Source: Paenibacillus athensensis (GTDB taxonomy: Bacteria > Bacillota > Bacilli > Paenibacillales > NBRC-103111). Taken from it: a DNA stretch of 64,000 nt. Position 1 is the first letter of the stretch. Each line of letters begins with the position of its first letter. Both the position numbers and the translations under genes were made by a program. The stretch is taken from assembly GCF_004514475.2 (NCBI RefSeq), contig NZ_MYFO02000001.1, positions 310,001 to 374,000 of the forward strand, in the 5' to 3' direction. The notes under the pieces are model-generated. The model ran no database searches and was not told the DNA's origin. It worked only from the letters and a program-made list of their open reading frames with translations. Of this stretch, positions 7,182-16,058 are shown one piece after another.

Positions 7182-9146
7182 ATGTTCGTCGGCAAAGTGA
7201 ATCTGCTGCAGGATACCAAGGACGCGCTTTTGCATATGCAGCTGGAGGATTTGGCCAAGCTGCTGAGCCGACGCCGCGACATCCGGGTGGAAACCGGCTT
7301 TCACGCCCTGTATGACGAAGCGGCCGGCGTGTTAACCGTCAGCCAGTTCTGGCGCGATCTACCCCCTGGCGTACGCGCTGCCGGATGGAAAAGCGACGTT
7401 TATTTGCGCGCGTTCGGCAGCGCGTGGTTTTCCGATGCAGCGGCGATCGCGACGTTTATGGCAGAAAGCGAAAGCGGGCCGCTGCCCGTGCTGGCCCGCC
7501 AGCTGTTTGCGCTCGGCGAGGACATGCGGCTTACGCGCATCTGCCGCGAGCAGCGGCCGGGGATGGCGCGCGTGTTCGCTCAGCGCCACGAGGCTTATGC
7601 CGCCTATTACCGGCATCCGCTGCGCGGCTATATCCGTAAACGCGAATACGCCGAGGCGCTGCTGCTGCTCGTTTACGGCTGGTTTACCGGCAGCGCGGCG
7701 CTGACGGTCGATGCGGCAGCCGCGGCCGACGCCAGCGCAGCGGAGCTGGAGGCGCTTGGCGAGCTGCGGGCGCTCTTGCAGCCGCTGCCCGCGCTGCTGG
7801 AGCGCCTCGAAGCGGCGGCGTCGACCGGCGAAGCCGCCGCGCTGTGCCGCGAGCTGACGGCAGCGCTCGCGTACCGGCTCGGCCGCGATGCCGCCGCCCC
7901 GCTGTTCGCGACGTCGCCGGGCTCCGGCACGGCGGCGCCGCTTCCGGCGGGCTATCGCGGCCCGCTGCCGCCGGCGAGGCCCTTGGCCGACGCCGGCGGT
8001 AGCGACAAGGCGGCCGGCCCGGCTGGCCGCCTGGAGGGCGAGCGGCTCCCGATGTGGAGCCGCGAAAGCGCCGACCGCAGCCCCGGGCCGCTGCGGTTCG
8101 AGCTGGAACGCGGCCGGCCGGCAGACGCGTTCGGGGGCGCGCCGCGCGCGGGCGATGCCACGGACGCCGCGCGGGCGCTGACGCCGGCGCAGGGCCGCTC
8201 GCGCCGCGCCGGACAAAGCGGCGCCGCTGCGGAGCGCCGCTATCGCGGCGACCTGCCGGGCCCGCAGCCGGGCGTCGCCGCCAGCCCGAACGCCGCGCGG
8301 CTCACCGCGGCGTGGCTCGCGCCCGTGAAGCCGTCGCCGGAGGAGACGGCGGCTTACGGGCGGATGCGCGAGCGCGTGCTGCCCTTCACGCGCCAGTTGC
8401 AGCGAGCGATTCGCCGCTCGCTGGAGCAGCGGCGGGTCGCGCCGCGCGCCGACCGCCCGTTCGGGCGGCTCGACAAGCGCTTGACCCGCATCGTCACCGA
8501 AGAGGTGCCGCGCCTCTTCAGCAAAAAGCTCAGCCCGACGCCCCGGCTCGACGCAGCGCTGACGCTGCTCGTCGACTGCTCGGCGTCGATGCAGGACAAA
8601 ATGGAGGCGACGAAGCTCGGTTTGACGCTGTTTCACGAAGCGCTCAGGAGCCTCGCTATCGCCCATGAAATCGTCGGCTTCTGGGAAGACGCCGACCGCG
8701 TCACCGCGCAGGAAGCGCCAAGCTGCTTCCGGATCGCCGTCGACTTCGCCCGCTCGCTGCTGCCGGGCCGCGGCGCGGCGATTATGCAGCTGGCGCCGCA
8801 GCAGGACAATCGCGATGGCTTTGCGATCCGCCTGATGACGGCGCGCCTGCTCCAGCGGCCCGAGCGTCAGCGTGTGCTGCTGGTGTTCTCCGACGGCGAG
8901 CCCTCGGCAGCCGACTATCACGAAAGTGGGATCGTCGATACGCATGCCGCAGTCAGTGAGGCCCGCCGCCGCGGCATCGACGTCGTCAGCGTGTTTCTCG
9001 GCAGCGGCGGCGAGGTGCACGAAACCGAACGCGCGGCGATGCAAAGCATCTACGGGCGCGGCAGCGTCGTCGTCCCGGAGCTGGCGGAGCTGCCCGGCCG
9101 GCTCGCGCCGATTTTGCGCAAGCTGCTGCTCAAATCTATCTTTTGA
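7182..9146 (+). CDS. VWA-domain protein paired with MoxR ATPase
   Basis: A 654-aa protein. The C-terminal third (about residues 455-650) is a von Willebrand A domain with an intact MIDAS D-x-S-x-S (D-C-S-A-S near residue 464). Residues about 1-200 form a helical domain. Residues about 210-400 are extremely Ala/Gly/Pro/Arg-rich, with very high local GC, and look like a disordered linker. NorD/CobT-like proteins have a similar plan and bind a MoxR partner. No signal peptide is visible, so the complex is probably cytosolic. It starts two bases after the ATPase gene. Confidence 0.85.
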   Translation: MFVGKVNLLQDTKDALLHMQLEDLAKLLSRRRDIRVETGFHALYDEAAGVLTVSQFWRDLPPGVRAAGWKSDVYLRAFGSAWFSDAAAIATFMAESESGPLPVLARQLFALGEDMRLTRICREQRPGMARVFAQRHEAYAAYYRHPLRGYIRKREYAEALLLLVYGWFTGSAALTVDAAAAADASAAELEALGELRALLQPLPALLERLEAAASTGEAAALCRELTAALAYRLGRDAAAPLFATSPGSGTAAPLPAGYRGPLPPARPLADAGGSDKAAGPAGRLEGERLPMWSRESADRSPGPLRFELERGRPADAFGGAPRAGDATDAARALTPAQGRSRRAGQSGAAAERRYRGDLPGPQPGVAASPNAARLTAAWLAPVKPSPEETAAYGRMRERVLPFTRQLQRAIRRSLEQRRVAPRADRPFGRLDKRLTRIVTEEVPRLFSKKLSPTPRLDAALTLLVDCSASMQDKMEATKLGLTLFHEALRSLAIAHEIVGFWEDADRVTAQEAPSCFRIAVDFARSLLPGRGAAIMQLAPQQDNRDGFAIRLMTARLLQRPERQRVLLVFSDGEPSAADYHESGIVDTHAAVSEARRRGIDVVSVFLGSGGEVHETERAAMQSIYGRGSVVVPELAELPGRLAPILRKLLLKSIF

Positions 9147-9211
9147 CGGCAAAATCCTTTACAATAGAGCAGTGAAATGCTGGAAGCGACTTACACAGGA
9201 GGAGACAGAAC

Positions 9212-10390
9212 ATGTACGGAGCACCCTTATCCCCGAAAGCCCGCAAGCTGCTCTTGCTTGGCTCGGGCGAGCTCGGCAAGGAAGTTGTGATCGAGGCGCA
9301 ACGGCTGGGGATCGAAACGATTGCCGTGGACCGCTATGCCGGCGCGCCGGCGATGCAGGTAGCTCACCGCAGCCACGTCATCGACATGCTGGACGGGGAA
9401 CGTCTGCGCCGCTTGATCGAAGAGGAAAAGCCGGACCTGATCGTGCCGGAAATCGAAGCGATCGCTACCGAGACGCTCGTCGAGCTGGAACAGGAAGGCT
9501 TTCGCGTCATTCCGACCGCGACGGCGTCGCGCCTGACGATGGACCGCGAGGGCATCCGCCGGCTTGCCGCCGAGACGTTGGGCCTGCCGACGGCGCGTTA
9601 TGCGTTTGCCGACAGTCTGGACGAGCTGCGGGAGGCTGTGGCCGCTATCGGCACGCCGTGCGTGATCAAGCCGATCATGAGCTCTTCCGGCAAAGGACAA
9701 AGCGTCTGCCGCACGCCGGAGGGCGTGGAGGCATCGTGGAACTACGCAATGGAAGGCGGCCGCGCCAAAAAAGCGCGCGTCATCGTTGAGGAGTTCATCC
9801 ATTTTGATTCGGAAATTACGCTGCTGACGGTTCGCTCGGTGTCCGGCACCAGCTACTGCCAGCCGATCGGCCACATCCAGAAGGACGGCGACTATATCGA
9901 ATCGTGGCAGCCGCACGGCATGAGCGAGGCGCAAATCGCCGAAGCGCAGCATATTGCCGGCACGATTACCGAAGCGCTCGGCGGGTACGGGATTTACGGC
10001 GTCGAGTTGTTTTTGACGGCCAAGGGCGTGGTTTTCAGCGAAGTGTCGCCGCGTCCGCACGATACGGGCATGGTGACGATGGCGACGCAGGATTTATCCG
10101 AGTTCGCGCTGCATGCGCGGGCGATTCTCGGCCTGCCGATCCCCGACATTCGCCTTTTGACGCCGGGGGCCAGCTATACGCTGAAGGCTGACCGCGAGCA
10201 CGCCGATTACGCGATTGGCGGACTGGAGCAAGCGTTGTCCGTGCCCCACACACAGGTGCGGATTTTCGGCAAGCCGAACACGCTCGCCGGTCGCCGAATG
10301 GCGGTGGCGCTGTCCAGCGCCGGAACGGTGGAAGAAGCGCGCGCACGCGCCAAACAAGCAGCCGAAGCGCTGCAGCTGCATTATTTTTAA
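9212..10390 (+). CDS. purT: Formate-dependent phosphoribosylglycinamide formyltransferase (PurT)
   Basis: A 392-aa ATP-grasp enzyme that converts GAR, formate and ATP to formyl-GAR in purine synthesis. The N-terminal motif L-G-S-G-E-L-G-K-E lies near residue 16. The central ATP-grasp segment [13 protein letters not shown] and the metal-binding stretch [15 protein letters not shown] are characteristic of PurT. The length is normal for the family. It has its own ribosome binding site (AGGAGGAG). I saw no clear purine-repressor box upstream. The following thioesterase gene is 23 bases away. Confidence 0.96.
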   Translation: MYGAPLSPKARKLLLLGSGELGKEVVIEAQRLGIETIAVDRYAGAPAMQVAHRSHVIDMLDGERLRRLIEEEKPDLIVPEIEAIATETLVELEQEGFRVIPTATASRLTMDREGIRRLAAETLGLPTARYAFADSLDELREAVAAIGTPCVIKPIMSSSGKGQSVCRTPEGVEASWNYAMEGGRAKKARVIVEEFIHFDSEITLLTVRSVSGTSYCQPIGHIQKDGDYIESWQPHGMSEAQIAEAQHIAGTITEALGGYGIYGVELFLTAKGVVFSEVSPRPHDTGMVTMATQDLSEFALHARAILGLPIPDIRLLTPGASYTLKADREHADYAIGGLEQALSVPHTQVRIFGKPNTLAGRRMAVALSSAGTVEEARARAKQAAEALQLHYF

Positions 10391-10413
10391 GATACAGCCG
10401 GGAGGAATACGCC

Positions 10414-10896
10414 TTGCAAGATAAGCCAGCACGACTGTCCAGAACTGTGTTAACCGAAATTATTTTCCCTTCTGATACCAACTACCACGAAACTGTGTTC
10501 GGCGGGCGCGTTATGCATTTTATCGACAAGGTGGCGACGATTGCCAGCATGCGCCATTCGCGCAGAGCTGTGGTGACGGCTTCGAGCGACAGCCTTGATT
10601 TTCTGGCTCCGGTCCGTTTGGGCGAAGCGATTCAGCTGGAGGCGTTTGTCACCTGGTCGCATCGCAGCTCTATGGAGGTTTATGTTAAGGTGGAGTCCGA
10701 GAATTTGTTCACCGGCGAAAAAAAACTGACGGCAACGTCGTATTTGACGTTTGTCGCCCTGGACGAGAAGGGCCAACCATGCCCGGTGCCTGCAGTGCTG
10801 CCGGAAACGGACGAGGAGAAACGACTGTTCGAAACGGCTCAAGCCCGCTATGAGGCGCGCAAGCTGCGCAAAGCCGAGCGTCAGACGCTGTACTAG
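10414..10896 (+). CDS. Acyl-CoA thioesterase, hotdog fold
   Basis: A 160-aa single-hotdog thioesterase of the cytosolic acyl-CoA hydrolase type (YkhA-like). Visible signatures are N-Y-x-E-T-V-F-G-G-R-V-M near residue 23, S-x-D-S-L-D-F-L-A-P-V near residue 58, and the basic C-terminal helix. It should hydrolyse acyl-CoA to free acid and CoA. The start is TTG 10414, supported by GGGAGG eight bases upstream. It is probably co-transcribed with purT, although no metabolic link is apparent. Confidence 0.88.
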   Translation: MQDKPARLSRTVLTEIIFPSDTNYHETVFGGRVMHFIDKVATIASMRHSRRAVVTASSDSLDFLAPVRLGEAIQLEAFVTWSHRSSMEVYVKVESENLFTGEKKLTATSYLTFVALDEKGQPCPVPAVLPETDEEKRLFETAQARYEARKLRKAERQTLY

Positions 10897-10962
10897 GTCC
10901 ACGGTCATCTCCAAACGACGGGCCGATCCAACGGCGCAAGCCGATAAAGGAGGGATTCGCAA

Positions 10963-11759
10963 ATGAACGCACACGAAATCGACTATGCCATTTACGGTAA
11001 CGAAATGCAGTATGTCGAAATTGAGCTGGATCCGGGCGAAAGCGTGGTGGCGGAAGCCGGCAGCTTGATGATGATGGAAATGAATATCCAGATGGAGACG
11101 ATTTTCGGCGACGGCAGCAGCGGCAATCAGGGCGGCTTTATGGGCAAGCTGCTCGGCGCGGCAAACGGCTGTTGACGGGAGAAAGCCTGTTTATGACCGT
11201 GTTTACGAACCGCAGCTACAACGGCAAGGAACGCGTGACTTTCGCTGCGCCGTATCCCGGCAAAATTTTACCGATGGACCTGCAAATGCTTGGCGGCAAG
11301 CTGATTTGTCAAAAGGATTCATTCCTCTGCGCAGCCAAGGGCGTTTCCATCGGCATCGAATTCCAGCGCAAGCTGGGGGTCGGTTTTTTCGGCGGGGAAG
11401 GCTTTATCATGCAAAAAATTGAAGGCGACGGATTGGCCTTCGTTCATGCCGGCGGCGCGATCTGCGAGAAGGTGCTGCGCCCTGGCGAGACGCTGCGCAT
11501 CGATACCGGCTGTCTGGTGGCGATGACGCAAGACGTACAGTACGATATCGAAATGGTCAAAGGCGTCAAAACGGCGCTTTTTGGCGGCGAAGGCCTGTTC
11601 TTCGCTACGCTGCGCGGTCCGGGGCGCGTCTGGATTCAATCGCTGCCGTTCAGCCGTTTGGCCGACCGGATCGTCTCGGCTTCGCGAGCGGGCGGGCGTA
11701 AAGAGGAAGGCAGCATTCTCGGCGGTCTCGGCAATCTGCTCGACGGCGACAACCGTTAG
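10963..11759 (+). pseudogene. AIM24 / TIGR00266-family protein, frameshifted
   Basis: Two adjacent frames together make one AIM24-family protein of about 265 aa. The first part (10963-11175) runs through the conserved E-T-I-F-G-D-G and G-K-L-L-G-A segments and then stops. The second (11172-11759) resumes with [12 protein letters not shown] and continues with [16 protein letters not shown] and G-G-E-G-F-I-M-Q. Adding one A to the AAA at 11163-11165 restores a continuous frame reading A-K-R-L-L-T-G, the usual family sequence. No ribosome binding site precedes the second part. It is a real one-base deletion or a sequencing error. Confidence 0.85.
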
Positions 11760-11854
11760 ACGCAGAGGCCGGGCAGGCAACACCTTCGATGATTTGACAG
11801 CCGCCGTACGGCCGGAACAGCGCTCCGGGAGTCGCGCGCGGTGCGGACAGCAAC

Positions 11855-11892
11855 AGCCGGTTTTCCGTGTAAACGGGGGGCCGGCTTTTTTT
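11855..11892 (+). terminator. Intrinsic terminator
   Basis: AGCCGG pairs with CCGGCT, with an inner CCGT/ACGG pairing, followed by TTTTTTT. It separates the AIM24 unit from the cysA promoter. Confidence 0.8.
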
Positions 11893-11960
11893 ATGAAATC
11901 GACCGGATACAGCTTGTGAACAATCGGGCTATTTTCATGCGAATTTTGGCAAAAAGAGCA

Positions 11961-11990
11961 TTGACAGCTGTGCGGAAGCGATGCTAAGAT
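11961..11990 (+). promoter_or_regulatory. Promoter of cysA
   Basis: A perfect -35 TTGACA (11961-11966), 18-base spacer and TAAGAT -10 (11985-11990). Transcription should start near 11997, leaving a leader of about 150 bases. Confidence 0.75.
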
Positions 11991-11999
11991 ACGTTTATC

Positions 12000-12030
12000 A
12001 ATAATTCTTAGTATTCATATCGGAATTATT
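12000..12030 (+). promoter_or_regulatory. Operator-like palindrome at the cysA start site
   Basis: AATAATTC (12000-12007) and GAATTATT (12023-12030) form a perfect 8-base inverted repeat across a 15-base gap, placed on the expected transcription start. The AT-rich arms ending in GGAATT resemble the CymR sites that repress sulfur genes in Bacillus, but spacing does not match the consensus as I recall it, so the regulator is a guess. Confidence 0.5.
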
Positions 12031-12146
12031 TATAAATCGACCGGACCGCCGGAGACACTTGTGGATGCGATTGCGCCATCTGCAGGTCAAGCCGCCAACC
12101 AAGCTGCGCCCGGCGTCAATAACCAAGAGCATGCGGAAAGCGGGGA

Positions 12147-13214
12147 ATGAGGAGTATGCACATCTCAGTGCGAAATTTACGGAAAAATTTTGGCCCGTAT
12201 CAAGCCTCCAAGGATGTCAGCTTTGACATCGGGAAGGGGAAGCTGATCGGCTTTCTCGGGCCCAGCGGCGGCGGCAAAACGACGATTTTGCGGATGCTGG
12301 CCGGTCTGGAGCAGCCGGATTCCGGCGATATTTATTTTAACGGGGAACGCGTGAACGATTTGAGCCCGCAAAAGCGTCATATCGGCTTCGTGTTTCAGAA
12401 CTATGCGTTGTTCAAGCATATGAACGTGTTTGACAACGTCGCCTTCGGGCTGGAGGTGCAGAAGGAGCGCAAGGAAGCGATCCGGCAGCGCGTCGCCGAG
12501 CTGCTTGAGCTGACGGGCCTGGCCGGTTTGGAAAACCGCCTGCCGCACCAGCTGTCCGGCGGCCAGCGCCAGCGCGTGGCGTTTGCCCGGGCACTGGCGC
12601 CGAATCCGCAGCTGCTGCTGCTTGACGAGCCGTTCGCGGCGATTGACGCCAAGGTGCGCAAGGAGCTGCGCGGCTGGCTGCGCGACATGATCGGTCGCGT
12701 CGGCATCACGACGATTTTCGTAACGCACGATCAGGACGAGGCGGTTGAGGTTGCCGATGAAATCATGATTATCAATCAGGGCCGTCTGGAACAAAAAGGC
12801 TCGCCGCTGGACATTTACCAGCATCCGCAAACTTCGTTTGTGGCCGGATTTATCGGCGAATCGAATCTGCTCGATAACATCGCCGGGCTGCGCGGCTTTG
12901 AAGCGGCGGCTGCCGATGTACAAGCGATTTTGCGGCCGGAATTCGTCGATATCGGCTTTGAGCGGGAGCTCTCGCATCCTTCCGCGGCCCAGCCGGGCGT
13001 CGTACGCAACGTATTTTTTCGCGGCACAAGCTGGCAGGTGGAAGCCGAAACCGCAGGACGCCGCGTGTTTGGCTACCGCTCACTGGAGCAAGAGCCGCTG
13101 AAGCCGGGCGACGAAATTCGAGTGCTGATTCACCGCATCTACACCTTTAACGACAGCGGCACGGCCATGCTGGAGAACGCGCTGAAATTCGATCCGCTGC
13201 CCGTGCACATCTAA
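12147..13214 (+). CDS. cysA: Sulfate/thiosulfate ABC transporter ATP-binding protein (CysA-like)
   Basis: A 355-aa ABC ATPase with Walker A G-P-S-G-G-G-K-T near residue 41, signature L-S-G-G-Q-R-Q-R near residue 138 and Walker B L-L-L-L-D-E-P. A C-terminal regulatory domain of about 110 residues follows, as in CysA. It energises import of sulfate or thiosulfate at the membrane. No permease (cysT, cysW) or binding-protein gene flanks it, which is unusual. ATG 12147 has GGAAAG six bases upstream; ATG 12156 is the alternative but lies too close to GAGGAG. Sulfate specificity is inferred from family resemblance. Confidence 0.82.
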   Translation: MRSMHISVRNLRKNFGPYQASKDVSFDIGKGKLIGFLGPSGGGKTTILRMLAGLEQPDSGDIYFNGERVNDLSPQKRHIGFVFQNYALFKHMNVFDNVAFGLEVQKERKEAIRQRVAELLELTGLAGLENRLPHQLSGGQRQRVAFARALAPNPQLLLLDEPFAAIDAKVRKELRGWLRDMIGRVGITTIFVTHDQDEAVEVADEIMIINQGRLEQKGSPLDIYQHPQTSFVAGFIGESNLLDNIAGLRGFEAAAADVQAILRPEFVDIGFERELSHPSAAQPGVVRNVFFRGTSWQVEAETAGRRVFGYRSLEQEPLKPGDEIRVLIHRIYTFNDSGTAMLENALKFDPLPVHI

Positions 13215-13287
13215 AAGTCCGGTGAACAAGTGGCCGGAGAGTCGATAGGGAGTTGGGACAGCGTCAGCGGTCGCCTTTGTCGACGAA

Positions 13288-13480
13288 TTTTCACCCCAAA
13301 CGGGGTCATTCCATCGAACAATCCGGCTACAACAGCGAGTGGAAACCGCTATCGACCGGAGAACACTGGTTTTCACCGGACTTCTAACAGCGTAGTGAAG
13401 AAAAAGCTGCCGACGGGCTGCAACCACGAGTGAAAGCTCATACCGCCCGCAGGCGACTTCATTTTCACCGTGCTTCTAAA
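13288..13480 (-). repeat. Degenerate tandem repeat, about 91-bp period
   Basis: Two diverged direct copies lie in the gap after cysA. TTTTCACCGGACTTCT at 13370-13385 is echoed by TTTTCACCGTGCTTCT at 13462-13477, and the CGAGTG core at 13336-13341 by that at 13427-13432, giving offsets of 91-92 bases. A third, weaker TTTTCACC lies at 13288. AAGTCCGGTGAA at 13217 is the inverse of TTCACCGGACTT. The rest of 13215-13521 holds no credible gene. Confidence 0.6.
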
Positions 13481-13521
13481 TCCGACCGCGGAGCAAGCTT
13501 ATGCAGAAAGGAACCTGCCCT

Positions 13522-14352
13522 ATGGAACATACCATCACGATTCAGAGCGACAGCGCCGAGCTGGCCGCCACGCTGCACTATCCCCCCGTCGAGGTCGGCA
13601 AGCCGGACCGCGACTGCCAGCGCTGGCCGCTCGTTATCATCTGTCACGGCTTTATTGGCAGCCGCATTGGCGTGGACCGGCTGTTCGTCAAAGCGGCGCG
13701 CGCCCTGGCCGGGCAGGGCTTTCTCGTGCTTCGCTTCGATTACGGCGGCTGCGGGGAAAGCACTGGCGAATACGGAGCCGGAGGACTTGACTCATTGATT
13801 GAGCAGACGCGTCGCGTTATCGATTACGCGCTGACGATCGATTGCGTCGATCTGTCGCGAGTGACGCTGCTCGGTCACAGCCTCGGCGGCGCAACCGCTG
13901 TGCTGACGGCTGCCCGTGATTCTCGCGTCAAATCGCTCGTGCTGTGGTCGGCTGTCGCTTACCCGCACAGCGACATCGTGCGCATTGTCGGCAAAAGCGA
14001 ATATGAGCGCCTTCCCGTCGGCGGCACGATCGATCACAGCGGCTACGAGTTGAGCAGCCGGTTTTTCGATTCGCTGGCCCGTCATCAGCCGCTCGACCAG
14101 TTGCGCAAATTCAAAGGCGATGTGCTGGTCCTGCACGGCACGGCGGACAGCATCATTCCGGTCGATTACGCGCCGCTGTACCAGACCATGTTCTGGCAGC
14201 GCCGCGAGGGCGGCTGCGATCTGGAACTGATTTTTCAAGCCGATCATACGTATTCCAACCATACACATACGACTTCGCTGATCGGCAAAACCGCCGATTG
14301 GCTGCAAGCACTCGAAAGACGGAAACGGGACTGGAACGACTGGACGATTTGA
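13522..14352 (+). CDS. Alpha/beta hydrolase (serine esterase type)
   Basis: A 276-aa single-domain alpha/beta hydrolase. The nucleophile elbow is G-H-S120-L-G-G, the acid is probably the Asp in H-G-T-A-D-S-I-I-P near residue 211, and the His is in D-H-T-Y-S-N near residue 242. An oxyanion-type H-G-F motif lies near residue 41. The cap between strands 6 and 7 resembles feruloyl/acyl esterases. It should hydrolyse a small ester, but the substrate is unknown. ATG 13522 is preferred over ATG 13501 because AAAGGA lies nine bases before it. There is no signal peptide. Confidence 0.85.
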   Translation: MEHTITIQSDSAELAATLHYPPVEVGKPDRDCQRWPLVIICHGFIGSRIGVDRLFVKAARALAGQGFLVLRFDYGGCGESTGEYGAGGLDSLIEQTRRVIDYALTIDCVDLSRVTLLGHSLGGATAVLTAARDSRVKSLVLWSAVAYPHSDIVRIVGKSEYERLPVGGTIDHSGYELSSRFFDSLARHQPLDQLRKFKGDVLVLHGTADSIIPVDYAPLYQTMFWQRREGGCDLELIFQADHTYSNHTHTTSLIGKTADWLQALERRKRDWNDWTI

Positions 14353-14410
14353 CAAGCCGCCTGCCCGTTGGCGCAGCTTGATCCTAATAGGCGAAAGAGA
14401 GGAAAGCTTT

Positions 14411-14614
14411 ATGGCAAAACCGTTGGAACTGGATGAAATGTGGATCGACCGGATCAAGCAAATGGTGAACGGGCTGGAATACGGCTCCGTGCAAATCGTG
14501 GTGCATGACGGGAAAATCGCGCAAATCGACCGCACGGAGCGCAAGCGGTTCGAAGCGGCGCAGCCGCAGCTGCAAGCGGTCAAGCCGGCGAAAAAAGCCG
14601 GCGGCAAAGCCTAG
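14411..14614 (+). CDS. YezD-family small protein (DUF2292-like)
   Basis: A 67-aa protein with the YezD core: a helical N-terminus, the Y-G-S-V-Q-I-V-V-H-D-G-K-I-A-Q-I-D-R-T strand-turn segment and a basic tail. The function of the family is unknown; from general knowledge these genes are often found beside sulfur-assimilation genes, which fits the nearby cysA. ATG 14411 is chosen for AGAGGAAAG just upstream. The C-terminal Lys/Ala/Gly-rich tail is longer than the core needs. Confidence 0.75.
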   Translation: MAKPLELDEMWIDRIKQMVNGLEYGSVQIVVHDGKIAQIDRTERKRFEAAQPQLQAVKPAKKAGGKA

Positions 14615-14793
14615 CGCGCCCAACCGGGCAAGCTCTGAACGGAGAGCAGCTTTCTAAGCGCAACGTCGGCCGTTGCAAATTCGATGTGTACCGCCTTGTC
14701 GGCAACGCGTGATTCCGCGGCAAAAAGCCGGTCGGGAAGAGGCGGAACGACCCGCCGCCACAGAAAATGGCTACGGCGGGCCAGCTGCGAGTG

Positions 14794-14832
14794 AAGCTTT
14801 CTTTCCTGCTCTCCAGGGAAGAAAGCTTTTTT
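14794..14832 (+). terminator. Intrinsic terminator
   Basis: A 13-pair stem (AAGCTTTCTTTCC with GGGAAGAAAGCTT, one wobble) followed by six T. The 180 bases before it, after the YezD gene, hold no gene; I looked for a T-box sequence and found none. Confidence 0.85.
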
Positions 14833-14890
14833 CTTGAGACGGATTCGGCGTATACTGAAAGAAAGCCAATCAGAAAACGGAGGACGCTGC

Positions 14891-15844
14891 ATGCAGGAAC
14901 GCCACCATCGAATCAGGAATGCACAAGAAAATGAAATTTTTGTTTATAGCTGGCAGCCGGACCCAGACATAAAGGTGCAAGGCGTGGTGCAAATCATTCA
15001 CGGACTGGCTGAAGCCGCCGAACGTTATGCGCGGCTGGCCGCTGAGCTGACGGCGCGCGGCTACGCCGTATATGCCTGCGATTTGCCGGGACACGGGCGT
15101 ACGGCAGGTGCGGTAGAGCGCGTCGGAATCCTGGGGCCGGACGGATTCGCGCAAATGACCGATACGGTAGCGCTGCTGATGGAACAGCTGGCTCGTCGGG
15201 AGCATCCGCAGCAGCCGCTTTACGTGCTTGGTCACAGCATGGGCTCGTTTATCGCCCAGCAGCTGATGTACCGTTACCCGGCCCTTGCCGACGGCGTCGT
15301 GTTGTCCGGCACGAATGGCAAGCAGGGCCCACAGCTGTTCGCCGGCATCTGGATCGCTGCAGCCGAAGCGAAGCTGCGCGGTGGCAAGCATCGCAGCAAG
15401 CTGCTGAACACCTTGACCTTCGGGGGCTATAACCGGCCCTTTCGACCGAATCGCACAGCGTTTGACTGGTTAAGCCGGGACGCTGCCGAAGTCGATGCGT
15501 ACATCCGCAATCCGTATTGCGGCGCGGTTTTTTGCGCGTTGTTTTTCCGGGATTTTCTGCGTGGACTCGCCGAAATTCATCGTCCGTCCAACATGGCGCG
15601 CATCCCCAAGCAGCTTCCGCTCTATGTCTTTGGCGGGGATCGCGATCCGGTTGGCGGCATGGGCCGCGGAGTGCAGCAACTGCTCGGCATGTACGCCCGG
15701 CTTGGACTGACTGAGGTCAGCAGCAAGCTGTACCCGCAGGGGCGGCATGAAATGCTGAATGAAACGAATCGCGCCGAGGTGACGGCCGATTTGCTAAGCT
15801 GGCTGGATGCGCAGACAGCGAAGCGGCAAGCAGAGTGCGTTTAG
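14891..15844 (+). CDS. Alpha/beta hydrolase, monoacylglycerol lipase/lysophospholipase type
   Basis: A 317-aa hydrolase of the Hydrolase_4 group. The segment V-V-Q-I-I-H-G-L-A-E gives the oxyanion-hole H-G, D-L-P-G-H-G-R-T is the usual loop, G-H-S116-M-G-S is the nucleophile elbow, and the acid and base lie in G-G-D-R-D-P-V-G and G-R-H-E-M. Such enzymes cleave monoacylglycerols or lysophospholipids. ATG 14891 follows CGGAGGA by seven bases. It has its own terminator on each side, so it is likely transcribed alone. No signal peptide is visible. Confidence 0.88.
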   Translation: MQERHHRIRNAQENEIFVYSWQPDPDIKVQGVVQIIHGLAEAAERYARLAAELTARGYAVYACDLPGHGRTAGAVERVGILGPDGFAQMTDTVALLMEQLARREHPQQPLYVLGHSMGSFIAQQLMYRYPALADGVVLSGTNGKQGPQLFAGIWIAAAEAKLRGGKHRSKLLNTLTFGGYNRPFRPNRTAFDWLSRDAAEVDAYIRNPYCGAVFCALFFRDFLRGLAEIHRPSNMARIPKQLPLYVFGGDRDPVGGMGRGVQQLLGMYARLGLTEVSSKLYPQGRHEMLNETNRAEVTADLLSWLDAQTAKRQAECV

Positions 15845-15942
15845 CCAAGCAGCGTTCATTGCGGTAATCGCAGAAGCGGCACAGGGAAGGGACGGACTGA
15901 CTTGGACCGATGCCGAACGCGTGACACTTAAAGATGAGATGG

Positions 15943-15979
15943 AAAAGGCGTTCCCTGGAAGTTCAGGAGAACGCCTTTT
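15943..15979. terminator. Bidirectional intrinsic terminator
   Basis: AAAAGGCGTTC pairs with GAACGCCTTTT around a 15-base loop, giving T-tracts on both strands. It lies between the convergent hydrolase and etfA genes. Confidence 0.8.
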
Positions 15980-16058
15980 GCTGTTTCGGAGACTAGCGCC
16001 TTTTGCAAATCAAGCCAGCGCACGCGGGTTGATGCCGTTGCCGTTCCGCGCCTGTCCG

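Noticed and set aside
9143-9170. SigA promoter before purT
   Set aside because: TTGACG and TACAAT are present but only 11 bases apart, far from the required 16-18.
11160-11176. Programmed -1 frameshift in the AIM24 gene
   Set aside because: The zero-frame codons GCA AAC do not form a slippery X-XXY-YYZ heptamer and no stimulatory hairpin is obvious. A deletion or sequencing error is simpler.
14615-14793. T-box or riboswitch before the lysophospholipase gene
   Set aside because: A terminator is present, but no T-box core sequence or known riboswitch core could be found; the sequence reads as ordinary intergenic DNA.
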